From contig KL647296.1 in assembly GCA_000727475.1 (NCBI GenBank), positions 1,532,865 through 1,596,864 on the forward strand: 64,000 bases of DNA, read 5' to 3'. Source of the stretch: Sarcocystis neurona. Taxonomy: Eukaryota > Apicomplexa > Conoidasida > Eucoccidiorida > Sarcocystidae. A program made the translations under genes and the position numbers. Positions 34,284 to 45,285 of this stretch are shown one piece after another (the first letter of the stretch is position 1; each line of letters starts with the position of its first letter). The notes below the pieces were generated by a model. It did not search any database and was not told the origin of the DNA. It worked only from the letters and a program-made list of their open reading frames with translations.

Positions 34284-35740
34284 GGAAGTTTCACAGTGAA
34301 ATCTACCCACTCTTCATCTCTGTGTGCATATCTATACACCTATGTACAAGGGTACATTTGTATACATATATATATATACATACATATGTATATAGACGTA
34401 CCTTTGTAGAGAGAAGTGCTGGCTGCCAATGTCTACGTAGGGACTGACACTGGGAACTCTTTGATGGGTGGGGAACTGTGTGTGCGTAAATATATTGAGG
34501 TAGGGAGAGACTCTTCTATTCGTATGTACATATATATATATGTATATAAATATCAACCTGTCTGTCTACCTGTCTACCTATATATATGTATATGTATTCA
34601 TGTTGATGTGGCCTGCATGCGTGTGTGACTACACGCGTACGCCACAGTCGTGCGTGAGATGAGAGATACCCTTCTTCTCGTGTACAAACATATATATATG
34701 TGGCCTGCATGCATAAACAAGCATATTGAGGTAGGGAGAGACCCACCCTTCTATAAATAAATACCCATACATGTATATATATGTGACTTGCACGCGTATA
34801 TAAGCGTACTAACGTAGAAGAAGACCCACACATATGAGTATACGTATTCTCATATCTGTATCTGTATTTTTGTGCATTCCACTTGCGTATATGACTGCCC
34901 CTTATTCACATGCGTACGTGCGCGTCGAGCCTGAGGTACGTGGAAGTCTTGGGCGTGCGTCGTGGGCAAGTTGCGCGGGGGTCTCCCGTATATCTTCCAC
35001 GACGTCGTACAAGTTTGCACGGATATATAATGACGGCGGACTTTCTGTCCACCAGCACGTCTGAGAGTTTCGTCTACGCCTATTTATTGTCCTTCTCCTA
35101 CGCGTCTTTCTGTCTGCGTCTCATCTGTGAAGGCCACCCCCGCTCGTATCAATTTTTGCGTACGCCTGTCCGTCTCTCTCCGTCTGAGGCTCCTCTTTTT
35201 GCGTGTCTCTCTGTCTGTGTAGCATTTCCATCTGTGTGGCCCTTCTCTGTATTCCTGTCTATTTTGGTGTCTACTTTTTTGCTGCCTGGACCACCGCTGT
35301 CTGTATGCCATTACCTCTTCTCGCCCTTCTCTTCATTTTTACCCGTTTCTTCTCCTGTCTGCATTTCTGTGTCTATACGTCCTCTGTGTGTCTCTCTCGC
35401 TTTGTGTGTGCCTTGTGCCGGGCACTTTTCTCTGTTCTTCTGTCTGCGTACGCCCCCTACTCGACTGTCTCGCTGTCTTGTCGTCAGGGTATCTGATGGT
35501 TGTATCTGTTCTTATCCCCCTCTGCTGTCGCCTGTCTCTCCGTATATGTACTTCATCCTCAGTCACGTGTATCTTTATTCTTGTCTGCCTTTGATCTTCC
35601 CGTCCGTCGGTCTGTTCGTCCCTTCTGTCTGGCCGTCGTGTGTGGGGTATCGGGTTTCCTTTCTCCTGTCTCTGTGTCTCCCCGTCTCTTCTTGCTCGGC
35701 TTTTTTGTGTGTGATCGTGCGCATCTGTCCGCGCATGCGT
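34284..35740 (+). other. Repeat-rich, pyrimidine-biased DNA without a clear gene
   Basis: The region 34330-34850 holds TA microsatellites and a partly duplicated segment with GAGGTAGGGAGAGAC near 34497 and 34728. From 35060 to 35750 the plus strand is strongly C+T rich. This creates a 355-codon Ser/Leu/Cys/Val open frame that I consider an artefact. It is probably intronic if the DeSI gene continues. Confidence 0.5.
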
Positions 35741-36459
35741 GGACGCTGCGGAAAGCCAGTGTCGATTCCTGGGCGATTCGTTTGCTCGGCGAAAGGACGA
35801 GGAAAGCTTCCATATATACTGCACGGCAACTTGTGTCTGCATCCCTCCCCGCCGACGGGTCTGTATCTCTTGTTGGACACGCCAGCAAGTTTGTTTCTGC
35901 GTTTGTGGGTGTCCCTCTACTTTTGCATCCTTCCCGCCCATTCCTTTATCCGTGTACAGCGACGGTTATATACCTGAACACGCGAGGAAGTTGGTTTCTG
36001 CGTCTGTGTATGTATCCGTGCCTGTGTCGCTCTCGCTGCTGCTCGGTCTGCGTTTCGGTGTCTCTCATCCTGTATACATGAAGCGTGACGACTTCTACTG
36101 TCCGCCGTGCTGTGAAGATACGCGTTGCCTCTGCTGCTCCCTCGATGAAAAGGAGCTTCTGCTGTTGTCGAACTGCGCTGCAGCTGCACGTCTCGTCAAG
36201 CCGCACCTTCTCCCGTGCTGCTGCTGCTTTTATTCTTGTTGAACGTAAGGCGGCTGGGTGCTTCTCTGCGCTGCCACGACATTGGACTGACTCTGCTGCT
36301 ATCACGTGACAGCATCTTCCTGCGATTGCCACTAGCACTGCTGCAACTCTTTTTCTACAACGACGCCGCTTATGTCGTTGTAAGTATTGCTGCACGTATG
36401 TTTATGCATCTGTGTATGCCGGCACACACATATATATGTATATATGTGTGTGTTCCGCC

Positions 36460-37150
36460 GGTATGTGCCGGTAGTGCTGCAGCTGCTCGTGCTAGTAGGG
36501 GAAGTGTTGCTGGTGCTGCTGGTGGAGGTGTTGCTGCGGCAGGTGGAATGGTTGCTGCAGCTGCCGCTGGTGAGGCTGATTTCTTTCCTTTTGTACTGTC
36601 GTTGCTCGCGCCTCTCCTCCCGTGACTGCCCTCTGGCCTCATAACTGCTGCTGCTGCGGGACTTTCCGCGCTTCCGGTGCCTTCGCGTCAGGTAGCTGCC
36701 GTTGCTGCTGCTGTGGTGCTGCAGTTGTTTCTTCCCGCGGAGCGCAGCGTTGCCTGCCAGGAGCAGCATCAGCAGAGGCGGCTTGGGCAGCAGCGCGTCG
36801 ACGAGTGCAAGCAGCTGTGGGGCCGGGCGCCAGCAGCAGCGCAGCAGCAGCAGACGTGTGCCGTCGCAGCCGCTGCGACTCTTCGGGGGCACCGGCCAGC
36901 GCCTCGGCAGTAGCAGCGAAGGCACAGCAGCGACAACAGTAGAAGACGCTTCTTCAGACGCGGAGAGTCACGCAGCAGCAGCAGCAGGAGCCGCCGTCCC
37001 GCCCTGCCGAGAAACTCCTGCTGCTGCTTCAAGCGCTGTAGAGAAGCTCGGTGACGCCCTGCGGGCCTTAACAGACCGTTGGAGGGGAACGAACAAAAGC
37101 AAGGAGCTGGTGCTGCAGCAGCACGCCACGCTGCTATCCCGTAGGACTCA
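36460..37150 (+). CDS. Possible Ala/Ser-rich exons downstream of DeSI
   Basis: Triplet-rich DNA gives Ala- and Ser-rich frames on plus. The most protein-like part is at about 36935-37135 (EDASSDAESHAAAAAG ... VEKLGDALRALTDRWRG ... ELVLQQHATLLS), followed by a possible GTAGGA donor. It lies on the DeSI strand and could be a later exon of that gene. No start codon or acceptor was fixed and no domain was recognised. Confidence 0.3.
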
Positions 37151-37199
37151 TGTTTTCTTCTTCACGCTTGTTCTTTTCTACTGACATGTACAGGTGTTT

Positions 37200-37860
37200 C
37201 GCTATTCATAGCCACGTGGAGGTATGGATGTCCACGTAGATACAGATACATGAACATGCGTCAGGAGGAGTGATACGCACATGTGTGTGCGAGTATATTG
37301 ATGGAAGTGTATACGTGGCTCTCTGCCTGTGTAGTTGTGTGTAGAGTCTGCCTCTCTTCCTGCGCATCTGTGTCTCAACTTCTATTTCTCCACCTGTATG
37401 CATCTGCACCCACGATTGTATATCTCTCGTCTTATCTGTCATTATCTATACATATATATATATCTATACATATATGTAGATATATATCTGTGAGTGTCTA
37501 GCTGTACATATATATATATGTATGTGGATATGTATATCTGTGAGTATCTCTACATCTATCTGTCTGTGTCTCTCTCTACGTGTATCGGTAGATCTCTGCC
37601 TGAATAGATGTATGTAGGGTCTACCTCTCTTCCTGCGCATGTATTTCTCAATTTACATTTCTCCAACTATATTTACGCATCTGTATTCACAATCCTGTAT
37701 CCCTGTTAATATCTGTCACTATCTCTATCTATACATATATATATACATACACACGTACGTATATATATATATATATATGTATATGTAGATATAGATATGT
37801 GAGTGTCTCTGTATCCATCTATCTATGTGTATCTCCCTACGCGTATCCCGTGTTGCCTCG
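37200..37860. repeat. TATA/CTAT microsatellites
   Basis: Dense TATATA, ATCTATCT and GTCTC simple repeats lie between two triplet-rich blocks. A degenerate duplication is visible: the words TCTGCCT, GTGTAG and CTACCTCTCTTCCTGCGCAT recur near 37320-37370 and 37600-37640. No gene was seen. Confidence 0.6.
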
Positions 37861-38369
37861 TTTCCGCCAGCGCTGATGTTTGCGTTGCGGTCGCTCGTCT
37901 GGGAGCACGGGTGCTGGTTCTTGGCAGCTGCTGTCGTTCCTGCTCTGCCGCTGTTGGACTGCCTGTCTGCTGTTGTGATGGGGAGTTGTCACGCTGCAGC
38001 TGCTCCTGCTACAAGGACTGAGCTCTCCTGTGCTGCTGCAGTGGGTGATGGTGCTGCTGCTGTCGCTGCTGTCTCGGTGTCTGGCACTGCCGCCGCTGCT
38101 TCCCTTGGTGTGGATGCTACAGGTGTGCCGGTGTTGCTGCTGCTATGCTCGCGGTGTGTTTCGAGGACTGGGTGGCTGGGGATGTGTGGGCGACTGCTGG
38201 CGTAATGTTGCTGCTGTAGTTGCTGCTGTTTCCGCCGCTGCTGCTGCCGCCGTGGTGGCGATGCTGCTGCATGTAGTGCTGTCGCTGCTGTTGTATCGTA
38301 GGGTGGTGATGGGGGCACTGCCGCTCGTTTCCGCGTATTGCCGTTGCTGCTGCTGTTGCTGTTGCAGCT

Positions 38370-38613
38370 GTGCCGGGTGAGGGTAGCGCTACTGCTGTGG
38401 AAATTGAGGATGCTGGTGGTGAGTTGGGTGCTCCTCTCGTAGGTCCCGCTGCTGCTGTAGCTGGGAGTGATGCTGCAGGTGCAGCGGTTGCTGTGCCGTC
38501 TCCTGCAAATCTGCTGCTCTCAGCGTTGCGCCGTCAACTGCGGCTGCTGCGGCGGCATCTATTTGCTGCAGGCATTCGTCTACGTACCCCAACCCACAAG
38601 AGTGTGTCCACAC
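38370..38613 (+). CDS. Possible Ala-rich exon ending at a GTGAGA donor
   Basis: The frame reads GEGSATAVEIEDAGGELGAP, then Ala-rich sequence, then LLLSALRRQLRLLRRHLFAA and THKSVSTR before GTGAGATA. The basic amphipathic helix near the end looks real. It is on the same strand as DeSI and the coiled-coil exon downstream. Linkage is inference only. Confidence 0.3.
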
Positions 38614-38875
38614 GAGTGAGATATATATGTATATATATATATATGTATAAATATATATATGCATGGACGTGCATATATATTTACATATATGTCTATATAT
38701 ATCTATATATATATACATATATGTGTATATATATGTACGGTTAGGTGTGTGGGCTCACGTGCAGCTGTGTGGTGCTAACTGAGTAAGAATGAGGCAGAAT
38801 TTATAGCGATAAAACCTGTGAGTGCGAAAATGTCTTGTATGACTTGTCGGCGGCATTTTGCGGCTTCTGCTGCAG

Positions 38876-39312
38876 CAGGCGAGAGGGCAGACGCTGCAGC
38901 AGCAGGGTCAAGCTGGGCAGGACTGGAGTTCTCGCGTGCGTTGCTGGCAGACGCGGCGAAGGCGCGGCTGGAGCGTCAGAAGGCGCGTCTGCAGCAGCAG
39001 CGGGAGGAAGGGCAGCAGCAGCAGCAGGGGGGAGGGCAGCGGCCGCAGCAGGAGGAAGGGCAGCAGCAGCAACAGGAGAGAGATCGGCCGCAGCAGCAAG
39101 GAGACCGAGAGCAACAACGGATGCGCCAGCAGGACGAAGAGCAGAAGGATACGCGCCAGCAGCGAGAGGAGCAGCAGGCGCAGGAGCACGCGCAGGATAG
39201 AAGGCCGCAGCAGCGAGGACCCGGAGAGTCGCCACAAGAAGGAGAGGAGGAAGAGGAGGAGGAGGAGGGACACCTGCAGCAGGGACAACGGCAGCGGTTG
39301 GAACGGGAATAG
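38876..39312 (+). CDS. Gln/Glu-rich helical exon, possible last exon of DeSI locus
   Basis: After a CTTCTGCTGCAG acceptor the frame reads AGERADAAAAGSSWAG and then LEFSRALLADAAKARLERQK, followed by Gln/Arg/Glu-rich repeats and a run of Glu before a TAG at 39310-39312. The charged heptad-like start predicts a long helix or coiled coil. On plus the triplets are CAG (Gln), the usual sense-strand orientation of HAARs. Assignment to the DeSI gene is possible but unproven. Confidence 0.35.
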
Positions 39313-40400
39313 CTGCAACAGGGGGAGCCGCTGTAGCAGCTGTCTTCGTGGTCACCAGGAGAAGGAGCGGTTGCGCTCTTGTACAAAATATCTATACGCA
39401 CTGCTGTCGGCGTCCACGCGTGTGTGTAGTACTAATTTCTCTCTCTGTACATATATGCTGTGCCTTCCCCACGCCTGGGAGGGGGGGTGCCTGTGGTCGC
39501 CTGCCAGCAGTCACCTGCTGTAGACGTTCGTAAAGTCAAACGCTAAGTAATCTTTCAGGAGAGGACACTGCCGGGGATATGTGGATATTCAACTGCTGCG
39601 TATGTATCACCTTGCACGCATAGACGTACACAGATGCCAGTTCGGTTATATACACGTGGGATGCATGTGGGTATACGTGTACGTCATACACGGACTTACG
39701 TCATTGCAGGCGGTAACGTATATGCGTCTATATACGCGCAGGTGTTTGATTTCACGTGTCAACGTCTTCATACGTGTCTATCACCTCATTACGCTTCGAA
39801 GAACAGTAAAGGCACGTGGCGGAGGAGGAAAGGCGTTTGGTGTCACCCGAGAAGCGTCATACCTGCAGAAGTTTCTTCGTTTTCTGTAGGGACAGCTACC
39901 CGCAGACGTGTACACTTTAGTGCGGTTCGTTTTACACTGCACGTGGATTTTCGCTAAATACGTAAATAGGAACAGATGTGGATGTATACGTAGGGAGGGA
40001 GACAGTGATGTGGTTGCACATGGGCCTGTGTGTTAGCTTGACATTGCACAAAGTATATGTGTACATATATATCGGCATCGGACACATCAGTGCCATGCCA
40101 TATACTTTGTAAGGTGGCATCTGCCGTTAGTTGCCTCGGTCCAGAGCTTCTCCCTTCCAGAGCCCTTTGCAACTATGGACGGCGTGTGTACGCGTCTGTC
40201 TACGTATTCACCTCCGTAAAGACTGACACGCTTGAACGCGTGGTGTGCGTGTGAACGCCAATCACATATGCGTGTTTGTTGCTGGTGTCACTTGCGTTTG
40301 GGGCAGCACACCGGCGAGCAGCTTCGTTTTTTGCAGCAAGTTACCGCGCCGGGTTTTCGTGAAGGTGGGCTTGCTGCTGGAGCAGTTGAGTTTTGTTGCT
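39313..40400. other. Gene-poor interval
   Basis: Mixed composition with short frames on both strands and a TATA tract near 40065. Nothing with conserved character was seen. It separates the plus-strand DeSI locus from the minus-strand gene ending somewhere below 41.6 kb. Confidence 0.4.
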
Positions 40401-40404
40401 GTCG

Positions 40405-40760
40405 CGATACGGTGTACGTACACTGGAGGCCCTTCAGGTCACTCCTTCTCGCGGTGTATGCACAGGGTCACCAGATGAACAACGCACACGCCTTGCGGTT
40501 TTGGTGCACCACACGTATGTGGTAATGTCTTGCGGTGTACATGCAGTGTATACTTCACGCCTACGTCCACACCATGTGATGTGTGTACACCATATATGGC
40601 TCAGAATTATCATGCATCGCGGTGTACGTACAGCACACGTGTGTGGTACGTACCCTCATATAACTCAGAATTGTCACCCCTTGCGGTGTACGTACAGCAC
40701 ACACTTCACGTTTACGTCCCCGTCCCGAGATACACGTACAACGTCTGCATCACACAATTC
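40405..40760. repeat. Degenerate tandem repeat with GTGTACGTACA words
   Basis: GCGGTGTACGTACAGCACAC occurs at about 40619 and 40683 (64 bases apart), preceded both times by a CAGAATTxTCA segment. Weaker copies with GTGTACATGC and GTGTATGCAC lie at about 40452 and 40534. A perfect GTGTACGTACAC is at 40412-40423. Unit spacing is not a multiple of three. Confidence 0.7.
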
Positions 40761-41666
40761 TACACGTTCAGCGTCGAGAAGGAGCAACTGCTGATCCTGG
40801 ACCAGCCTAGAAAAGATTACCTGAAAAGCAGATGTATCCTATTGTGTAACCTACAGAGTCATGAACAGGTGTCAAGGAGTGAGCTTGGCTGAGTAGTGGG
40901 AGCGTAAATCCATGTAGAGACACGAACCAATTGAAGCAGTGAACTGGACAAACTACAGAGCCGACAACCGCGTGTTGCATAGGTCCATACCAGTATACAC
41001 TGTTGCGCAAGAATAGGCATGTGCATGTGTGTACACACACCGTATATACACATATATATACATATATACATAGATGTATATATGCTATTCACGTATATGT
41101 GGCTGCACACACCGTGTATATCTATTTCTGAAGGGACAGGCTTTTGAAACTTTGTGAGCACTACTCATATACAGCTATAGGGGGCGGGGTACACTGGGTA
41201 TACTGCTTAAAATTGATGCTACATCAGGATGTAGGTGTCTCTTCGCTGGTAGAGACTCCTTATATAATACAACTGAGTGGCGTGTCCCCGTCGTCGTACT
41301 GCTGATTACCTGACTCGGCTTCGGTTCTTTCTTAGTGCGACACCACCGTCGTTTGCCTTCTCCACAGGTACTCCGTGTATCTAGTACATTAAATAAACTG
41401 CCAGTCTTACTAGTTGTTGTGTCAGTCGTGGAAGGTCACCCACTCGTACCACCTCCAAAATATCAACAGCTGTAAACGTGTAGTTAACATTCTGCTTTGG
41501 CGCTGCTCACCAACCGTTAGACCCGCTGCTGATTTTTACCCGCTGACGTAATTCACTGCTAGCCCTTCTCCGGCGGCAGCATCAGGCACAGCCCCGTGCG
41601 AACACGTGGGAAAAGAAGTATATACATCAATTTGTATGTACTGGAACGAGGTGCAGTTTGCTTCAC

Positions 41667-42583
41667 CTGATAATGCAGTGCGTTCGACACACTTGCACAA
41701 CATGCTCTGATGCGCATCACCGTGAAGCAAATACAAGGGGTAGAGGACTTGATAGACCTGATTAATCCGTGTTGGCACACAGGTAGAGATTGTGTCTACT
41801 ACGGGTCCGAAGGCCGGGGGCACAGACAAGGTATATGTGTGATGAGTTGAGGATCTACATACACACGTATATGCAGGAAATAGAGCCAGAGAGATTCGTA
41901 GAGGTAATCGCGTGGCATATGCCTAGGCCACACATGTACATACATATATGTATAGAGAGAGAGAAAGAGAGAAAGGGAATGCGGAATATGGCATTCTTTA
42001 GCAGTGCTCAACATGTGGAAAGCTATGTAAACTGTTGGTGCGGCTAGAGGGAAAAGGTACCATAAGCCTTTCATTTTTGATGCCGACTTTTAACTGGAGC
42101 TGCGGACGATATATCGAATCCACGAGTTCTGGAGGGAAAACACCGACAAGCAGCCGTCCACACGTATCAAAGGGCTGCTGAGGCCGCACATAGAGCGCGT
42201 TTTCCGTGTCGTGTCCTCCACTGCGGTTTGACGACCAAAACGTGCGCTAAACAACGGTGTAATGTACAACATCAGAGAGTGCTGGACCTGCGGAGAAAAA
42301 GTCACGTCTAGCAGTTAAGATGTGTGCACGTGGAGAATGAACAAACTGCTTTGGTGCCTCTTGGAAGCGCTACTCTGGGCAGCAGGCGCAACGTGAACAT
42401 CTCGTAGGGACCCAGTGATGTGAGCGCGTGTATTATGAACAAGTGCAGCCACAACAGGTTGTATGCGAGTTTGTGCGCGCAGCAGGCGAATGTGTAGATT
42501 TTGCTTTCCGCGTCTTCGAGGTTAGTTACACCGCACACTTTCTGCGTTACACACTTTCGTGTCTCCCCGAAGACGACGGCCAG
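41667..42583 (-). CDS. Unidentified gene, three phased exons
   Basis: Exons are 42583-42374 (70 codons, starts LAVVFGETRKCVTQK after GGCACAG, ends RLLPR before GTAGCG), 42246-42061 (62 codons, RTFWSSNRSGGHDTENALY through FPPELVDSIYRPQLQ, before GTACCT) and 41757-41667 (VYQVLYPLYLLHGDAHQ, before GTGAAG). The first two introns are phase 0. The sequence is non-repetitive and hydrophobic in places, clearly unlike the surrounding HAARs, so it should have homologues, but I do not recognise it. Upstream (42600-42770, minus) an Ala/Gln/Val-rich stretch may be an earlier exon. The 3' end was not found. Confidence 0.55.
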
Positions 42584-43231
42584 CTGTGCCAGAGAGCGTC
42601 GTGGGTGGAGAAACGCTCACGTGACAGCAGGAGCAGCACCAGCAACAGCAACAAAGTCAGAGGTCGCAACAGTCGCAGCGGCGTCGGCGCCCGCCTTCCT
42701 CTGCTGTTGCGGTCCTTTTTTTTAGCCGTTTCACCTGCAGGTTCTTGTCCTGCAGCACTCCGGTGCTTCTTTCTCTCGCGAATGCTTCGTGCGGCTAACA
42801 CCTCGCTACGGACGCGCGCGGTAGCAGACCTGCTGTACCGGTTATTCGTCACGACCGACTGAATAGTGCTTTATGCGCGTTCCCACTGCCACGTGTGCGA
42901 TGGAGAAGAAGTTCGCTGGAAAGAAGCACCGTTGCGTATTGAGGAAGAGTTTTCTGCAGGTGGCAAGCCTAACCGCGCCAGCCCTCTTCAAGCAAGCCTT
43001 TCTCTTGTAGTGCGTACAATTCTACAAAATACGTCTCATAAGCGAAAGAAATACGTGACACGTGTAAGTGTATCCATACATTCGTGTGCGGCCTGCGTCA
43101 TGGGTGTGGTCTACACACGTGAGGTGTACAGGTACGCCACTGGCAGAGCGCTATCTCTACACACACACGCACACACAGATTTATGTGCGGAGGGTATAGA
43201 ATTAGCCGAGGAATCCAACAGCCCCAATAAT

Positions 43232-44734
43232 TCAAAGTCCTCCGCCGATGCTTTGCATTAGATCATACAGACTAGGTTGACCTTCGCGATCACTGCTACT
43301 GCTGCTGCTTCGACTATTTGGCAGAGTCTCATCACAGTTCAACGGCGAGGTGTTGCCTCGTGCTGCTGCCACAGTAGTAGCCGGCGTTGCCCGTGTTGCT
43401 GCCGCTACGTGTCGCGCAGGCGCACTGGCCGCGATCTCGTCCGCGTTTGTTGTCGGTCGGCCACGTGCAGGGCCTACTGCGGCTGTTGTTCTGGGCAGTG
43501 TGTTGTCTGCTGCCTCTGCTCCAGAAGCTGCAATTGCTGCTGCCGCTACCCCTCCAGCAGGTGCAACAGCAAGCCGTACCGCAGCTTGACCTCTCTCATC
43601 AACACGCGTTTCCGCAAACACCGTGTTGCCTGCCGCCTCACGGAGCTGCCTGGAGGCTGCGGCTGGCAGGCACGCCTTCTGCTGAAACGCTGCTCCTGAT
43701 GAGCTGTGTAGCAGCGCCTCCCCCTGCAGCCTGCGCTCGGCCTGCTGCTGCAGCCACTGGGGCAATGCGTGACGCCGTGCCTGCACTTGCTGTGTGTCAC
43801 GCACGTGTTGGAGCTGGGGCCCCAGCTGCTGTCGTTGCTGCAGGGGCTGCTGCTGTTGCTGCCCCATCCGCCAGGCTTGCTGCTGGAGCTGCTGTCTCAC
43901 GGACTGAGTACGCGCCTGTTGCTGCAGACCGCTCTGCTGCTGCCGCTGTGCTGGGTTATGCTGCTGCAGCTGCTGGTGCAACCCCACAGCAATATCTAGC
44001 AAACTCTTTCCTTGGTTGCGCCGTCGCCGCTTTGGTGGCTGCCCCGCGCTCTCCGAAAGCGCTGCCTCCTGCTTGCTGCTGTCAGCAGAACCAGCCCTGC
44101 TGCCACCGAGAGCTGGCGCTACCATCGCAGGCCTTTTACTTCCATAAGGCGTTGGTCCGCCGTCTCGACGATGTTGCGAGCTTGTGTGTTGCTCCTGCCG
44201 CAGCTGCTGCTGGATGCGTTGCTGCCTCTGCTGTGGTACATGCTCTCGAAGCTGCCGTGACGGCTGAAACTGCTGCTGCTGGACGTGCTGCCCTTTCTGC
44301 TGCAACTGCCACAACTGCCGCTGTTGCTGCTGCTCCTGTTGCTGCTGCTGCTGTTGCTGCTGCTGCTGTTGCTGCTGCTGCTGTTGCTGTTGCTGCTTGT
44401 CATGGGGCTGCTGCTGTTGCTGCTCTTGTTTGTCCTGCAGTGGTCGCTGCTGCAGCGGGAGCGCCTCCAGTTGCTGGGGCGCAGGCAACGCAGACGCAGC
44501 GAGGGGAGTGTCCTTCCCTGCTGCCGCTGCTGCCGCAACGAGTGGCCCCTGGGCTGCTGCTGCTGTTGCTGCTGCTTGAGCTGCTGCTTTTTCCCTTGCT
44601 TTGGCTGCCTTGCTCAACTTGAAAGCAGCAGCGCCTGACAAACGGCCAGCAGCCGAACGACGCCCCGTCTGATCCTCTACGGTGTATGTACACCCCGGCA
44701 CTCTAGTGACGTGGCTGCACATCAAGCAGCGCAT
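43232..44734 (-). CDS. Poly-Gln/Ala-rich protein of about 500 residues
   Basis: An ATG at 44734 opens a single frame to the TAA/TAG stop at 43232, ending YDLMQSIGGGL. It starts MRCLMCSHVTRVPGC, with a CxxC pair, followed by Ala-rich sequence, a run of about twenty Gln with CAA interruptions, and more Gln/Arg/Leu-rich low complexity. Near the middle PPKRRRRNQGKSLLDIAVG looks like a nuclear localisation signal followed by a short helix. The C-terminal third is Ala-rich. No enzymatic domain is visible. The frame also continues upstream to 45031 without an ATG-supported start, through TA-repeat sequence. It could be a nuclear regulatory protein; that is inference from composition only. Confidence 0.5.
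   Translation of the reverse strand: MRCLMCSHVTRVPGCTYTVEDQTGRRSAAGRLSGAAAFKLSKAAKAREKAAAQAAATAAAAQGPLVAAAAAAGKDTPLAASALPAPQQLEALPLQQRPLQDKQEQQQQQPHDKQQQQQQQQQQQQQQQQQQQQEQQQQRQLWQLQQKGQHVQQQQFQPSRQLREHVPQQRQQRIQQQLRQEQHTSSQHRRDGGPTPYGSKRPAMVAPALGGSRAGSADSSKQEAALSESAGQPPKRRRRNQGKSLLDIAVGLHQQLQQHNPAQRQQQSGLQQQARTQSVRQQLQQQAWRMGQQQQQPLQQRQQLGPQLQHVRDTQQVQARRHALPQWLQQQAERRLQGEALLHSSSGAAFQQKACLPAAASRQLREAAGNTVFAETRVDERGQAAVRLAVAPAGGVAAAAIAASGAEAADNTLPRTTAAVGPARGRPTTNADEIAASAPARHVAAATRATPATTVAAARGNTSPLNCDETLPNSRSSSSSSDREGQPSLYDLMQSIGGGL
44337..44400. repeat. 15-bp higher-order Gln-codon repeat
   Basis: On plus the sequence is repeated TTG(CTG)4, which on the coding strand is (CAG)4CAA. Three nearly identical 15-bp units are visible, then shorter ones. 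It encodes the longest Gln run of the 43232-44734 gene. Confidence 0.85.
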
Positions 44735-44939
44735 GGCCTGAGACAAGCGAGCGAGACAGAGACAGATACGTACGAGACAGACGAAACGGCGTGCCCTAAC
44801 GATTGCCCATCTCTGCAGATACTTCCTCGATAAATACAGGAACGCAACTTTATACGCCATTAAAAAGAAAAGAACAGATGTGTGGGGTTGCAGACAGAGA
44901 TATACACGCAGGCAGTGCCAGCGACCCACACAGATGTTA

Positions 44940-45090
44940 ATATAGCCTACAGCAATATACAAACGAATATATTCTAAGTATATATTATATACATATATAT
45001 ATAATATATATAATATATTATATATATACACATATATATATATATAATATATAATATGTATATATAATATATATATATATTATCTATGCA
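44940..45090. repeat. TA-rich microsatellite
   Basis: About 150 bases of nearly pure A/T (ATATATAATATATATAATA type) lie between the minus-strand poly-Gln gene and the plus-strand gene that follows. It is the most AT-rich block in the window. Confidence 0.9.
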
Positions 45091-45285
45091 CACATATGTA
45101 TGTACGTCGTCTGTGTCGCCACATGGAAGCGCGTATTCACAAGGAAATACAAAGGAAATGACACGGCTAGTTCTACTCGTGATGTTTTAGCCACGCGCAT
45201 GTTTTTTGTCCACCTCTGCAGACCCACCCACGCGCTCGACGCTATCACCCTACGCAAGTGCAGCAGCGCCGCTCTTGTTGCTGCA

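Noticed and set aside
34910..35977. 355-codon plus-strand open frame
   Set aside because: Composition follows the polypyrimidine bias (Ser/Leu/Cys/Val/Phe), with no motif and no supported splice sites or start.
43387..44622. 411-codon Ala/Leu-rich plus frame
   Set aside because: It is the shadow of the minus-strand Gln/Ala-rich gene; it lacks unique conserved segments.
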